64,000 nucleotides of DNA from Sistotremastrum niveocremeum HHB9708 (taxonomy: Eukaryota > Basidiomycota > Agaricomycetes > Sistotremastrales > Sistotremastraceae). This document shows, piece by piece, positions 24,534-36,397 of this stretch (position 1 is the first letter of the stretch; each line of letters begins with the position of its first letter). The translations under genes and the position numbers were made by a program. The stretch covers positions 503,758-567,757 of the forward strand of contig KV419397.1 in assembly GCA_001630475.1 (NCBI GenBank). The letters are read 5' to 3'. The notes beneath the pieces were generated by a model. It had not been told where the DNA came from, did not search any database, and worked only from the letters and a program-made list of their open reading frames with translations.

Positions 24534-26806
24534 ATGACAAGAAAGACTCTTTTGCATGAGCTCGAACAAGCTACGTCTTGGGATGAAAACGCAGACATAA
24601 TATGTGCGCGTAATGGAATTAGTGAGTACTGATCTCACGAGAAACATTCGGACGACCTAAGACGCGACTGAATCAAAAGATTTGTCTAGCCGACATGGTT
24701 TCAAGCAGCTTCACAAAAACTTTGCTGCTGCATTCTCTCGATTGGATCAGTGCTGGAATAAATATCAGGGGACGTATGGGAGTAAGCATGTTATGGGTGG
24801 CATCGTGACTGTCTACGGGAGAATGGCGACGGACTCGATCTTGCGCAATCAGTTGCATAAGTCAGGTGCGTTACTCCTTCCTTTGCCTTTTCGGAAACAA
24901 TCTCACAATTTTGGATTGTAGGTTTTCTATCGAAAGTTCTGATTGCCATCCAAGATCCCATCACGCGGGTTCAGGGCTTACAAACCCTACATACGGTCAC
25001 TCACCATGGTGGAAGCGAAATTCGCGATGATATAGCTCTCAAAACAACTCCCGTACTCGTCCCAGTCCTCCAAGAGTCACTAGAGGACGATGAGGCAGCA
25101 GAATACTGCATTTCAATCCTTTCCCACACTTTCGCGTCTGTCTTCCTGAAGGACCTCGAAATTCAGGTTCCTGCGGAAACGCTGAGACAACTTCAGGTGT
25201 CAAAAGTCATAGACTTGACTCTGGACCGAATTCAGCGGAAAGGCCTGGATTTGGACACGAGCGAATTAACCCATGGCGTCTCGTTGATCGCTGCCATTCC
25301 ACTCAAGGACCAGAGATCTTTCATGAAGAATCCGAAGGCTCTCAGACTCATGATCGCTTGTCTGCGGAGTCCCTTCCTTGGATTCCGATGCCAAGGAATG
25401 GTGGCCTTATATCGCCTACATACCGTCGATGTCGTAGACGAACGACGCGACATGAGCCCACTTGTCATGATGAAAGCAGCCTCAGGAAATTATCCTCGTC
25501 AGATCAAGGAAGCTCTGACGACCTATGGACTCGAGCGATGCGACATCAACATCATGATGTACATCAACTCTACGATGCACGATGCGATCTTGCAGTGCTC
25601 TAGGGACGGCGATCTCGCAAAATTAGGAAAAGCTCTCGCGCAGAATATCATGGCCACCGAATATTCCATCCCAAGTGGCAATATGTACCTCGATCGTGTG
25701 AAGCCGAGGCCTCCTTTCGTCGATTGGGTAGACGGCTTGCCTTATTGCGCTAAAGCTTTGCGGGCACAGAACGACTTCGACACAGCGGACATCATCGAGC
25801 TCAAATATCTCATCATGAAGAGAAATTGGGATGTTCTAGATCGAGTCGGCAAAGCCGCCATCGCTCGCAACCCCAAAATCCCTTTCTTCTATTATGCGAT
25901 GATGATGAAGTCCGACAAGGATATGATCAAGTGGGCGAAGAAAGGTCTTCAATGCGAACAAATTCCGCCGTATATTCGTTGGGGCCTTCACTACTACGCG
26001 GCATGGCGAGCTATGGACCGGGCTTTTGAGGGCCTCGCAGAAGTCAACATGGATGAACCTGGATGGGAAGAAGGGGTGGCATACCTCAGATGCGCATACC
26101 AAGACCTCAAAGCCTACATTGACGGCGCACCTCCGGACTCCAAAAGCATGCTACCTGCGCTCAACAGGTTCATCCTTGTCAGAATGATCATGGACGGACC
26201 TGCGCTTGGTACAGATCTCAAAGAGATCTCGGTATGACTCTCAAATGAATTTCCCGACTTGATCGTCTGATGTATTTTGTAGGATATTCTGGAGAAGCAA
26301 AGAGGCGCCGAGGAGCTCCACGAGTTCTTCTGGGGTACGGATCCCCCTGCGACTCAGGTGAATCGGACAAGAAAACATATCATGGACAACTTGGCCAAGT
26401 CTACCGAAGAATGGAAGGTTTTCATCGAAAGGACAGCGATTATGACACCCGGAATACTTGGAGCTCAAGACGACAAGCAGGACGAAAACAATCAATCACT
26501 CGAGAAAGCATTAGATGTGATGCAGCTGGATGGGGAGCACATCGAACATAAAGCGTACGGTTCCTACATGTTCTCAGGCATGAACGACAAGAAAATCGAA
26601 CTTTATCGGTGTACACGGTGCCACAATCCCAGTGCCGCTTTGCGGAAATGTTCGCGTTGCGGTAATTCCCGATATTGCGACGCTGAGTGGTGCGTTTCTT
26701 CAGAGCCTCTAAGAAACCGATTTTTATTCATGCACCCTATCCAGCCAAAAACAAGATTGGAAGAATCATAAGAAGGTCTGCAAGTCGGCTGAAATCTCAG
26801 CTTAGC
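24534..26806 (+). CDS. MYND zinc-finger protein with helical-repeat body
   Basis: Exon 1 begins MTRKTLLHELEQATSWDENA; later exons add a body of about 600 residues rich in helices resembling ARM/TPR repeats (DPITRVQGLQTLHTVTHHGG, LGFRCQGMVALYRLH, DNAEAL-like blocks such as LPYCAKALRAQNDFDTADII). The C-terminus is a MYND finger: YRCTRCHNPSAALRKCSRC, YCDAEC and, after an intron (26690-26744), QKQDWKNHKKVCKSAEISA then stop. All metal ligands are present (CTRC, CSRC, CDAEC, HKKVC). MYND fingers bind Pro-rich peptides, so an adaptor role is likely, but the function is unknown. Mushroom genomes hold many proteins of this layout. Introns also lie near 24620-24680, 24866-24921 and 26234-26281. Confidence 0.82.
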
Positions 26807-27087
26807 CGCATTCTCGCGCAGATCGGTGGCCAGAGCCAGAGATTTCTTGAGAGGGAATAACCACAATTTAGTCGTACGACATTCTAGTGAAATTTGATGA
26901 TATAGCATGGCACGGATGCGCAGTTACAGTGAGAACCCTGGAGAGGGGCACAACAACTCGTCAGCTTATGTAATATCGTACGACCTCTGCGGTGATGGTC
27001 GCCGGTATCTCCGGTCAGACCATTCTCCTCGTAGTGGTCTGAGACTCTCCTTTCTTCAAACCGCCAACGCATTTGCTTTCCAGCACT

Positions 27088-29783
27088 ATGAACGACCCCG
27101 CCGACACTCTGTACCCGTCCGATGCCATGGGCAACGATGCTCTGGAATATCTGTCTCCTCTGTCTTTCATTGACTTCCAGAATACCGACTGGCAAGCAAC
27201 AGACGGAATGGATTTTGGCGATTCACAGCTTACATTGGGATCTCAGTGGCCCGAGCCCAACGCAACCTGCAGTCCGTCAGATTTAATTGGAGGCACCAGC
27301 AGCCAAAGCAACTCGAGCTTTGAGTACGACTTCTCTTTCCGAGTAGATGGGCCAATGCCTACCGGGCTTCCATCTCCACCAAGCACGTCCTCGATGCCGT
27401 CACCCAATTCCCAACAAGCACGGTCTCCTTCCTTGGAAGCCTCAAAGCTCATCCCATACCCATCGACCGACCTAACAAAGGTCCCAATTCCACGTTTACC
27501 GCGGCCAGCATTCGCAGATCCTGCGACATCCGCCGTACCCTCTAAGCGTTCCAAAGCAGCCGATTCTGATGCACCTCCAAAGGTTCGCACCAAGACATCG
27601 CATACCACCATCGAGCGTCGATACCGCACCAACCTCAATGCCCGTATCACGGGCTTACGCCAAGCAGTTCCCGCACTTCGTGTTCTCGATAAATCATACG
27701 TCCCCGTCAATGGGATCAAGGACCCAATCGATGATCGAGGCTACGTGGATGGAGTGAAGGCTGCACGGAAAGGAAGCAAAGCGACTGTTCTGGGGAAAGC
27801 AACGGAGTATATCACGTTCGTACACTTCTCACAAATTCGTTATTTTATCTGACCTGGTTTCTAGAGTCCTTAAGAGACGTGAAGCTCGGCTTAGAGGCGA
27901 ACTTGCCGCGATCAAGTCGCTCTTTGTCTCATTAGTACCGGGAGGAGATGCAGTTCTCATGTCTTGGGAGACGGCCTATACCAGCGCTTCTGGTGGAGAG
28001 CGTGCCGACGAAGTGCCCATCGACGAAATCGAAGATGACGAGGATGAGGATGAGGAGGAAGGCGCAGACGAGACTGCCCCCGCACCGCCGAAGAAGAGGG
28101 CGAAAGTAGAAAAGGCGGACGAAAAGCCGAAAGAACAGAAGAAGAAGGTTTCACAGGTTGTCACCATCCATCAAGCACAGCCTGAAAAGCGAAAGAGAGG
28201 TCGCCCGAAGAAGGTTTCCGAGGCTGACTTCAATGTCGTACTTGCTCCCACCCAGCAGCAGGCTCCGATGCAACTGCAATCCCCAGAACAAAGCGTTGTT
28301 CATCCCATGTCCAATATTCCAGACGACATCTCGTCTTTCATCATGCATTCCCCCATGCAGCCCGTCGTCCTTCAGCCGGAACAGCCAGCTCGATATCTAC
28401 TTGCGGCATTCGTTTTCTTCTCCTTCTTCCGAACACCTAGTCAAACTCCCTCGCCGGCAGCCACCCATCATCATCAGGGTGCAGTGCTTAATGCGCTCCC
28501 TACCCCCGTTGCCACGACCGGTTGGACCTTGAACGACTTTGTTCAGGTTGTTCACCTCCTAGTTTCCTTGCTTCTCGTGTTATCACTGGTCGCTCCATAC
28601 TTGCCCACATCAGTGAGAGCTTCCAAGATGTTCAGAACGATGGCTTTCGTCGGACCAAATGTGACCCCAACGATCAAGGAGGATAAGAAAGACGTCAAGA
28701 CGAGTGGACCTCAGCTCTCCGCCATGAGAGATCAGATTCTCGCTTCTCACGTCGTCGGAGTGCTCGGAAGTGTCCGACGATACATAGCTCACCGCGTCGG
28801 CCTTCGTACCCGTGATGAAGACGGACAGGCCTGGTTCAAGGTTGCCGAGTCTTTGATCTTGTCTGGTATGTTTCCTTTGACTTTCCTTAGTCGTATCCGT
28901 TTCTAACTTCCTTGTAGATGAAAAACTGTCTTTCCTTTCGCGTCTTCAGCTCTTCTTCCTCTGCACAACCACCGTCGACAAAGGCACAGAAGCATCATCT
29001 TTCGCAATCTTGTCCATTCTCACACGACCACTATCTGCGTCATATGCAAAACTTCTTTGGTCGAAAGCGCAGGCCCGTGCGGAAGATGACGTCGAAAAGG
29101 TTGCCTTAGACGGCTCCTTGAAAGAGAACATAGCCTGTCTCGGACGCCGAACAGTAGACCTATCGTCAGATGGGAAGCTACTCGATGTGCTTGCAACTCT
29201 CAAAGTCGCCGAATGCCTAGCTAAAGCCACCGAAGAGCTTTTCTTGGAGCGGGTCCTGGGCAGCCCGGATGCGCAAGAAGAGCACGAGGGTAAAGCGTCC
29301 ATGAAGGAGCAAGAACAGTCTTTGAGGGCGGCAGAAAAGAAGCAAAAGTCGATTTTCAGAGTCGGTGAAATCCTCGGCGGGGATTTAAGAGATCTCGTGC
29401 AAGCATACTTTGCTCTCCGCTCTTCCCCGCCCGTGCTTGCGGATGTTCCCCCGTCACTTCTCTCGGTGCCGCCGTCAACGATGTCAAAAGTTCAAGCGGA
29501 TGCGCATACCTTTCTTTCGTCAGTGTATCTCCTGCATCGTCTTTTCCCGTCGCACACCCTTTCGTCGCTTTCCGGAACAACCCCAAGTACAGGTTCCAAA
29601 CCGTCTTCAGTACCTGCCATGCCTCTCTCTCCTCCCCCAAGTCCCTTATCATCGAGGATGAGAAGTAAAGAAGAGGCGAAGTTGTTGGTTTCTCTGCGAT
29701 GTATCTTAGCCACCGACGTATTCGAGCGAGCAGGAGGAAGGCTGGAAGAGGGACGGGACGCAGTCGCGGACTTGATCATTTAG
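27088..29783 (+). CDS. SRE1: SREBP, membrane-anchored bHLH transcription factor (Sre1-like)
   Basis: Sterol/oxygen-responsive factor released from the ER by cleavage to switch on sterol genes. Three exons (27088-27815, 27865-28865, 28918-29783) join in frame to 864 residues. After a Ser/Pro-rich acidic activation region comes the bHLH: HTTIERRYRTNLNARI from residue 172, with the Tyr of ERRY (residue 179) that sets SREBPs apart from other bHLH factors, then a long loop and KATVLGKATEYI TVLKRREARL. Two hydrophobic stretches follow, RYLLAAFVFFSFF (about 420) and VQVVHLLVSLLLVLSLVAPY (about 468-488), with a short hydrophilic loop between, as in the hairpin of SREBPs. The remaining C-terminal domain would be the cytosolic regulatory part. 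An acidic/Lys patch (EDDEDEDEEEGADE) lies between bHLH and membrane. Confidence 0.9.
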
Positions 29784-30280
29784 AGCAAGCTCTTACATAT
29801 ATCTTATTCTTGGGCACGTACTAAGTAACTGTCGTCCGGCAGCGTATACTATTCTTATACACACTTTTGTGATTTAATAATGAATCCGACTTTTAAGCTT
29901 TGTGACTGTCATTCGATCGAGCTCCTGCGCTCAAGGCGACATACATGTACTCTCAAAGGTGGCACCTGCCACGTCCGTGTATCGCGATCGAACTGGAGCG
30001 CAGCTTTCGCTCAGGCCAGTCTGCCGGTACATTGATATAAATGTTGTCGACTTGAGACCATGCGCGATATATTCGAAACCGATAACGTTCAATAATATCA
30101 CTAATTTACGTACATAAATCTCGCAGAGGGCGTTGAGTCGGGTTCCTCCATGATGCTCGAAGAAGAGCAGAAGATTGCAACACAACAAGACTGCTTGACA
30201 AGGGATCGGGGTGCGGCCGTCGCCCGACCGCTGAGTGGTTCGTTTGGACGTACTGGGTGAATATGTATCTAAATAATCCG

Positions 30281-30664
30281 TGAGGCCGTATCTTATATAA
30301 CCTGAGCGCATCTTCTTCGCATGACCGAGTGGGGGCCTCGCCCATCCACGACAGTACACCTGTCGCTGAGTATCAATAACAAGGTTGCCACCAACGCCCA
30401 GTCCTTCCGAAGAAGAGAAAGTTTGATGGCTCCCGGTGTGCGAGGAAGAGGCTCTGAGAGGAGGCCAATGTCGAGAATTGACCATAGTGATGGAACGAGG
30501 GAGAGCATGAAGAACGGCTTTCATAATACAGAAAATCTTATATAGTGTCGTGTTCGGAGTCTGAGGCGCGCTTTGAATTCAATGTCTCGCCAGAATATTC
30601 CGAGACCATCGAGAAATATAAGGGGGTTTCACATTCGACAAAGCTCGAGCTGAACGAGCTGAAA
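30281..30664 (-). repeat. palindrome left arm (core)
   Basis: Left arm of the palindrome. On the minus strand, reading away from the spacer, TATATAAG lies at 30544-30537, followed by an ATG at 30524 opening a long frame (MKAVLHALPRSITMVNSRHW) that continues past the arm. The corresponding frame in the right arm stops early, so conserved coding is not supported. Confidence 0.85.
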
Positions 30665-30812
30665 AGCGGTGAGTTCGGAAGCAAGAACCTGAGGGCCGCC
30701 CTGGAAACGGCTACGTTCGAACTCCGATGCCAGGTTGCAGTCGGGTTGCTGTGTCGGCCAAGTTAAGTACCCGCCTCCGACCCGACATTACCGCCGCCGC
30801 CCTTTTCCAGAG

Positions 30813-31197
30813 TTTCAGCTCGTTCAGCTCGAGCTTTGTCGAATGTGAAACCCCCTTATATTTCTCGATGGTCTCGGAATATTCTGGCGAGACGTTGAAT
30901 TCAAAGCGCGCCTCAGACTCCGAACATGACACTATATAAGATTTTCTGTATTATGAAACCTGTTCTTCATGCTCTTCCCCGTTCCATCACTACGGTCAAT
31001 TCTCGACATTGGCCTCCTCTCAGAGCCTCTTCCTCGCACCCCGGGAGCCATTAAACTTTCACTTCTTCGGAAGGACTGGGCGTTGGTGGCAACCTAGTTA
31101 AGATACTCAGCGACAGGGTTACTGTCGTGGCTGGGCTAGGCCCCCACTCGGTCATGCGAGGAAGATGCGCTCAGGTTATATACATAATAAGGCCTCA
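30813..31197 (+). repeat. palindrome right arm (core)
   Basis: Right arm of the palindrome. TATATAAG lies at 30933-30940 and an ATG at about 30953 opens MKPVLHALPRSITTVNSRHW, which ends after some 30 codons. The matching frame in the left arm stays open, so the two arms do not share a coding frame. Confidence 0.85.
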
Positions 31198-31475
31198 AAG
31201 ATTAGCTTGATACATATCTCTCGGTCTCGGTGGGCCCGCCCTCCAAAGACTACGGAGAATAGACTCACTTTCACTTCGCTCCCAACTCAGATCGTACATT
31301 TTGTGGTCGTGCCGCACTGGACTACTAGTATGGGACATCGAACCCGTCCAGCAGTGCAGTCTTGTTGCTCTGATGTCTTCTACTCGTCTCTGAGCATCAG
31401 GGAAGACTTCAGCTTGACAATCTCTGCGAGATTTATGTGCATACACTATTAGAATTGTCGAAATATATCATTATC

Positions 31476-33433
31476 ACTAGTTAGCACTGTCAAGAATCAG
31501 ACTCAAGATACGTTTTGCACTTCGTCGGAACAGCTTGCGTCGGAGTCACTAATCATCATGACGTCTTGATCATGGCCGCGACGCGATTTACTACATGTAC
31601 TCGTAGCAATGTAGCTATCGCGCCATCTTATCCGCAACCTCATGAAGTTTGAACAGTGACGGTTTACATCCAACTGGTAGCAAGATCGGTCTCATTATCT
31701 GGTCAGAAGTGCGTTTCTGTTCCGCGAGCGTAACTTTCACCAATCACTGACTTTCTCCTGACATTCCTTACAGAGAGCCGCTTCACCTTGAAGCTTGTTA
31801 ACGTTGAGTCATGATCTCCCTCATCAATCTCGTTGATCCGTTGTTGAAATCACGGCATTTTTCAGTGGTTTCATCCCTATGTATACTCAGTTCCGGCTAC
31901 CACAGTCACTTGATCAAGGGGTTTTCGGTCTTCACTTGCAGCACGTCGACGTACTCTTTTCACCCTACCTACCCTAGGACCTACCAATGCCTGTGACCGA
32001 ACTCTCGACACAATATTAGAAATGGCCTGTCAAGACGACCCAGAAGACTCGATTTTCCCACTTTTCACAATATTGAGGTCCCTTTCCACGCTAAAATGAC
32101 CTCACAAAGATGCGCATCCACCCTGACAACGAGTGCGAGTTCCCATCAAGGTCATGCCAGAGTCTCAATTTTCAAAATTAGGCGCCCAGTGTTCATCGCG
32201 AATTTTGAAAGTGGATACGCCGTGCTACCCTAGCCTAGGCACTAAACTCGTGTTGAGACAACGAGAAAACTTGAGAGGTTGAGCAGATTATCCGCATCCT
32301 CCGGATGAAAAGTTCCTGTGAACGTCGCCCGGTGGATTCGTTCACTCAAACTTGTTCTCTCCGTCGAGAAGTTCCGCTCAGCCCGAGGATTGGGTAATGA
32401 ATATGAGGTCAGTGGTAGCGCATCTCTTCCCATTGCCACTTGACGCTCTTGCAATAGTTCGTTCCAGCATCGCCACGCACCTGGTTCGCTTGAAGATGAG
32501 CTGCCTCTATGTCCGTCTACTGGGCTATTGACATGCGTGTCGTGTCCTGTGATGGATTGATATGACACTATTCGCGCATCGCTCATCAAAGAGTACGAGA
32601 CAATGCAACATATATTTGCGCTTCTGTGGTGCCTCGGTTAGAAGATGCGTGAAGCGGATCACTTGCGGAAACTCTGCCACCGCTGGGCGTAGACCTGTAT
32701 GTTGTTACATTGCTATTCTGCTACTTCTATGGCCTGGAGATGACCTTCAAACTGCAGGTTTTCCTTCTTCAATTGTGAATGTTGACTATATGTGGCCACT
32801 GCTACTCCCAACGCTTTGCGTGACTATTCGCCTTTGGAAGCTTGATTTGACCTGCAACCCTATGCGCTGTCGGTTACGGGAGTTTGCATGTAAGTATTCG
32901 GCCTTTTCTGCGGTCAGCGCTCTTCGACTGCTTTTTCTCGTAATAGGCACTGAGTGGCTCCTCGCTACGGGAAAAATCGGTGCGTTCGTTGACTATGCTG
33001 TCGAAACATCATAAAAATATATCGCAGAAGACGAAATGAATCTCTTTGCAAGTACAAGCAATCGTCACCGTAATTGTCCGCATATTCGGTTTTGGCGGGC
33101 CGAACTCTCGGTTGTCTTTGGCCGTGTTTGCGCTGAGGTTGCAGCCACTCGGTAACGTTTCTTTTACGTCCGTGTCATGCTGGAGACTCATAATGCTTGC
33201 AGACACATCATTCTCTTTAACAGTCGTGATATACACACAGACGAAGCGCATATATGCGCCCCTATCGGCCCCATATGAAGAAATGTTAGGCGGGTCACTT
33301 GAAGGTGTCTTGTTGTTGAATCGCATAACTTAGAAATAATATTGCACGAGAAATAAAGTAACCCAAAGGCTAGCTTATTTATATGTAAAGGTCTCGTCTA
33401 TTCACATAAGCACCATTGAACACTTGAAAGCCC
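31476..33433. other. gene-poor stretch
   Basis: Nearly 2 kb without a supported gene. A 115-codon minus frame (32242-32589) and a 150-codon plus frame (32562-33014, with hydrophobic stretches such as YIAILLLLWPG and PLLLPTLCVTI) overlap slightly and show no family I recognise; the second could be a remnant of a membrane protein. No terminal repeats, tRNA or simple repeat were seen. Confidence 0.4.
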
Positions 33434-33481
33434 ATGTATCACAACAAGCACAAACACCCGTCTTTGACCTGCATATTGAAC

Positions 33482-35642
33482 ATGCCTCAGCCTCAGGCTC
33501 ATTCCAAATCAAGCGACGCTACCCTTGCAAGCAACGGACATGTCTGTCCTTTTTGCCTGATCACACACGACAGCGAACACGACAACCGTAAATGGCGCCT
33601 ATTAAAAGAAATCATTACGACCGAACGCTCCAGACGAAGACCGATTCCAGATCCTTCACAATCCGAGTCTCCCGGCTTATCATACGAGCTACATCCTGCG
33701 GAAGAGCCTGACAGCTCATTACTGAGAGCAGGTAATGTGCTTGATACATATTTTTCCACCGTATTGAAGGCCATCCAGGATTGACCGAACAGCACAATCT
33801 ACAAGAAACGAAAGCGGCTCTGCAGGCGCTCTCACGTCTTCTTGGCCCACGATCCTACGCAGGACCCTTAACACACAAGGATAAGATGCGGAAACGGGCA
33901 ATTGAGATGTTACCGCGACGCCCGGATCAGTGGAGGGCCGGCGTCCAGTACCTGCTTCGAGGGACGACTACAGAGGCTGCTGAGCGGCTAATGCTGGAAC
34001 TGATCGTCAGGTGAGTCCCTGTGTTGTATAGCGACGCGTTCTGTCGGATGGCTGACTGTGTACTAGCGATCCGATCTGGTGGGACATCACCACCCATTGT
34101 ATTGATCTCTGGCCACTCGATTTGAGATGGTCGCACGAACGGATCTCTGCCCAACGTGATTTATTCTATGAAGCTCACCGCAGCCGAACATGGTTCTGTC
34201 TTTCGCCCGCCGCGCGGACTTCTCTCTCAGCAGCCTCATCCCCCACTTTTCCTACACATAATTTTACTTCCTTTATCGACAGCGCAAACATCGTATCCTT
34301 TAACTTCACACTATCTGAGCTCGAACGCTTCCGAGCCGCATCACAGAACCTGCCGCCTTCAGCAGCTACCGAAATTAGTGTGGTTGATGATAGGCTGGGC
34401 GAGGGACGAAGCGTCTTCTTCCCCGACCTGAGCTTCTTGCCGAACCTCAGGACGATTAAATTCGAAGCATTCCCGATGCTTGGTCAGCATGACGAGTTCG
34501 AGGCTTTCCGACCCTCCTTCCGACCCTCGCTTAAACACATCTTCATACGGACAAACCAATCCCAGCGAGTCGCCGTGAAATTCATAGTGGATCTTCTCAT
34601 CTACGGCATCGAATTGAAAATTCTTCATCTGTCGTTCTCTCACAAACCACATCCAAACTCATCTCTCGATGCAGACTCGATGCTGCTACATGGTCTTGCG
34701 CCCTTCCCCTCGCCTCAACAACGTCTTGAGCTCGAAGACTTAAAAATTGGCTCCGTGCAACGTTTAGGGATCGATTTTATCATGCAAAATTTTGTTTTCA
34801 ACGAGGAAAAATTTGATTTTGCGGCCATCTTGTGGCAACCCCCCTCCCTGGACATCAAATCCAACACTCGCATCAATCTGCCTATCACACTTCCCAGCGG
34901 GTTGGAGCGATGGATGAAAACCGCGGATCACCTTACCTATATCGTAGACCCCATCTCCGACAACTTCATTATCACTTACGCTTCGCGTGAGCGCAAAGTC
35001 GTACATTCGCTCTACGGCACGAATCTGCTTGGTGATACCGCCAAGGTCGTCGAGGGGGGGAGAGTTTGGCCTTCGCCGGTCTTCAATGACATCAAAAGAT
35101 GCTTCAAAAACGTTACCAAGGCCAGATTCCACGGGGTGCTGGGTACTTACGACCAATGGAAGAGCTTCTTGTCCAAGACCACCAGACTCTGGTACATTGA
35201 AGGCGCCGGCGTTAATGCTCATTTGTTAGCGCGTTCTCTCGTCAACAACGCCACGGCTGGCAAGACCCTTAAAGTGTTGAAGGTGTGGAATATCGGGTTC
35301 GACAATTCGGCTCCTGGGTTCACCGACCCCAACGTCCTTTTGCGGTGGCTCGCCGATCAAGCACGACAACGAAAGGACTCTACGATGAACATCTCGAGTC
35401 AACGGGAGGCATTGGGACATCCTCTTGAGCTCTGCGCGTATCGGTACAACCTCGACGCTGCCCATTATCGTCATCGCGAACATCCTACTAGACCTCTTCG
35501 TATCGGACCTTCAGCTTTAAAAACCGAAGCCCTATTCCGAAGTCATCATGGATTGCCCGCGCCTCCCCCTCGCGCTTGGCCCAGGATCTGCGGCGTATGG
35601 ACGACGGATGATTTGCTCGAGAGTGGTATTTTCTGGTTGTGA
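33482..35642 (+). CDS. orphan leucine-rich protein with a short Cys motif near the N-terminus
   Basis: Three exons. The start at 33482 (context AACATGCC) is preferred over the in-frame ATG at 33434. Near the N-terminus stands CPFCLITHDSEHD, a Cys/His group that might bind metal. Intron 1 (33732-33778) restores AGLTEQHNLQETKAALQALS, and intron 2 (about 34011-34066) leads into SDPIWWDITTHCIDLWPLD. The C-terminal 450 residues have widely spaced leucine-rich lines (FLPNLRTIKFEAF, IELKILHLSFSH, KTLKVLKVWNIGF), as in mushroom F-box/LRR-type proteins, but I see no F-box. The protein ends GVWTTDDLLESGIFWL. Function unknown. Confidence 0.72.
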
Positions 35643-36397
35643 GAGAACGAGTATTTTATTCTGTCTTCGGCTTGTGTGAATGGCGTCTTCCCCTATATTT
35701 TTCTTTGGCTTGCTTCTTCATCGGCTTACATCTATCTTTATTCCTATTCCATTCAGCATTCGACATTGTACTTCCAATCCGGCATCTCGATTTGTATCCC
35801 CTATCCTTGTAGCGCTAGCACTGTTTTCTTCATATCAATGATCATCTGGTTTCGCTCTACACCGTTCCCCATTCGTACGCGAAGATCATCGTCGTATGTA
35901 CTGTATTAAGCGCCGAGGGCCCAATTTCTTGCTATTGCCTTTAGCTTCTTCAAAACATGCGCGGAGCAAAAAGAAATGTAGAAATGTGTACTATAGATCG
36001 TAGCTGTCACGAAGTGATTTCTCGATCCTCCTTACAATTTTTAGAATTGGACATTGAGTAAGTCTTCAAGCTGCAAGTGTCGATATCCCTTTTTATACAA
36101 TTTTTATTGCAATGGTTGTAAACAATGATGAGAGTTAATAGAAACTACAACCAAGATGAGATCCCGGAAGATGAGTGGATGGTATATGCTAGTCTACAAC
36201 CGTCCCCAATATTTTTACGACAGAAGTGAGGTTTATCAGAAGAGACACCGAGGAAGGAGAGATGCACCGGCATCTTCTCCTCTTCGTAATGAGAATGAAG
36301 TGAGAGATAAAAACGAATGAGTTGTACAAGTCGAATGGTGAAGTAATGAATAAGATATGATCAAGAGAGAGAAACATGAAGTGGAAATGCAAGAAGA
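35643..36397. other. convergent 3' flanks
   Basis: 755 bp between the convergent 3' ends of the leucine-rich orphan and the OPT transporter. AT-rich in places (TTTTTATACAATTTTTATTG near 36090). It should hold both polyadenylation regions. No gene seen. Confidence 0.5.

Larger units (their letters stand above)
30065..31475. repeat. large imperfect palindrome (inverted repeat with spacer)
   Basis: Bases 30281-30664 and 30813-31197 are inverted copies of each other, differing at about 19 places by eye over about 375 aligned positions (near 95% identity), around a 148-bp non-matching spacer. Outside this core, matching continues more weakly: ACATAAATCTCGCAGAG at 30112-30128 is exactly mirrored at 31422-31438, and shorter blocks match between. 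Each arm, read outward, holds TATATTTC, TATATAAG and a further TTATATA. The same short open frame (MSCSESEARFEFNVSPEYSE) therefore appears on both strands. No terminal duplication or transposase is seen. Confidence 0.9.

Noticed and set aside
29931-30524. 197-codon minus frame in the left palindrome arm
   Set aside because: The right arm, nearly identical, has an early stop in the same frame, and the composition is not protein-like.
30545-30932. Identical short proteins (MSCSESEARFEFNVSPEYSE...) on both strands
   Set aside because: They are the same DNA read from the two arms of the palindrome; no start context, domain or conserved end supports coding.
32562-33014. 150-codon frame with hydrophobic segments
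   Set aside because: No family recognised, no clear splice partners; may be a remnant, but not supportable as a gene.
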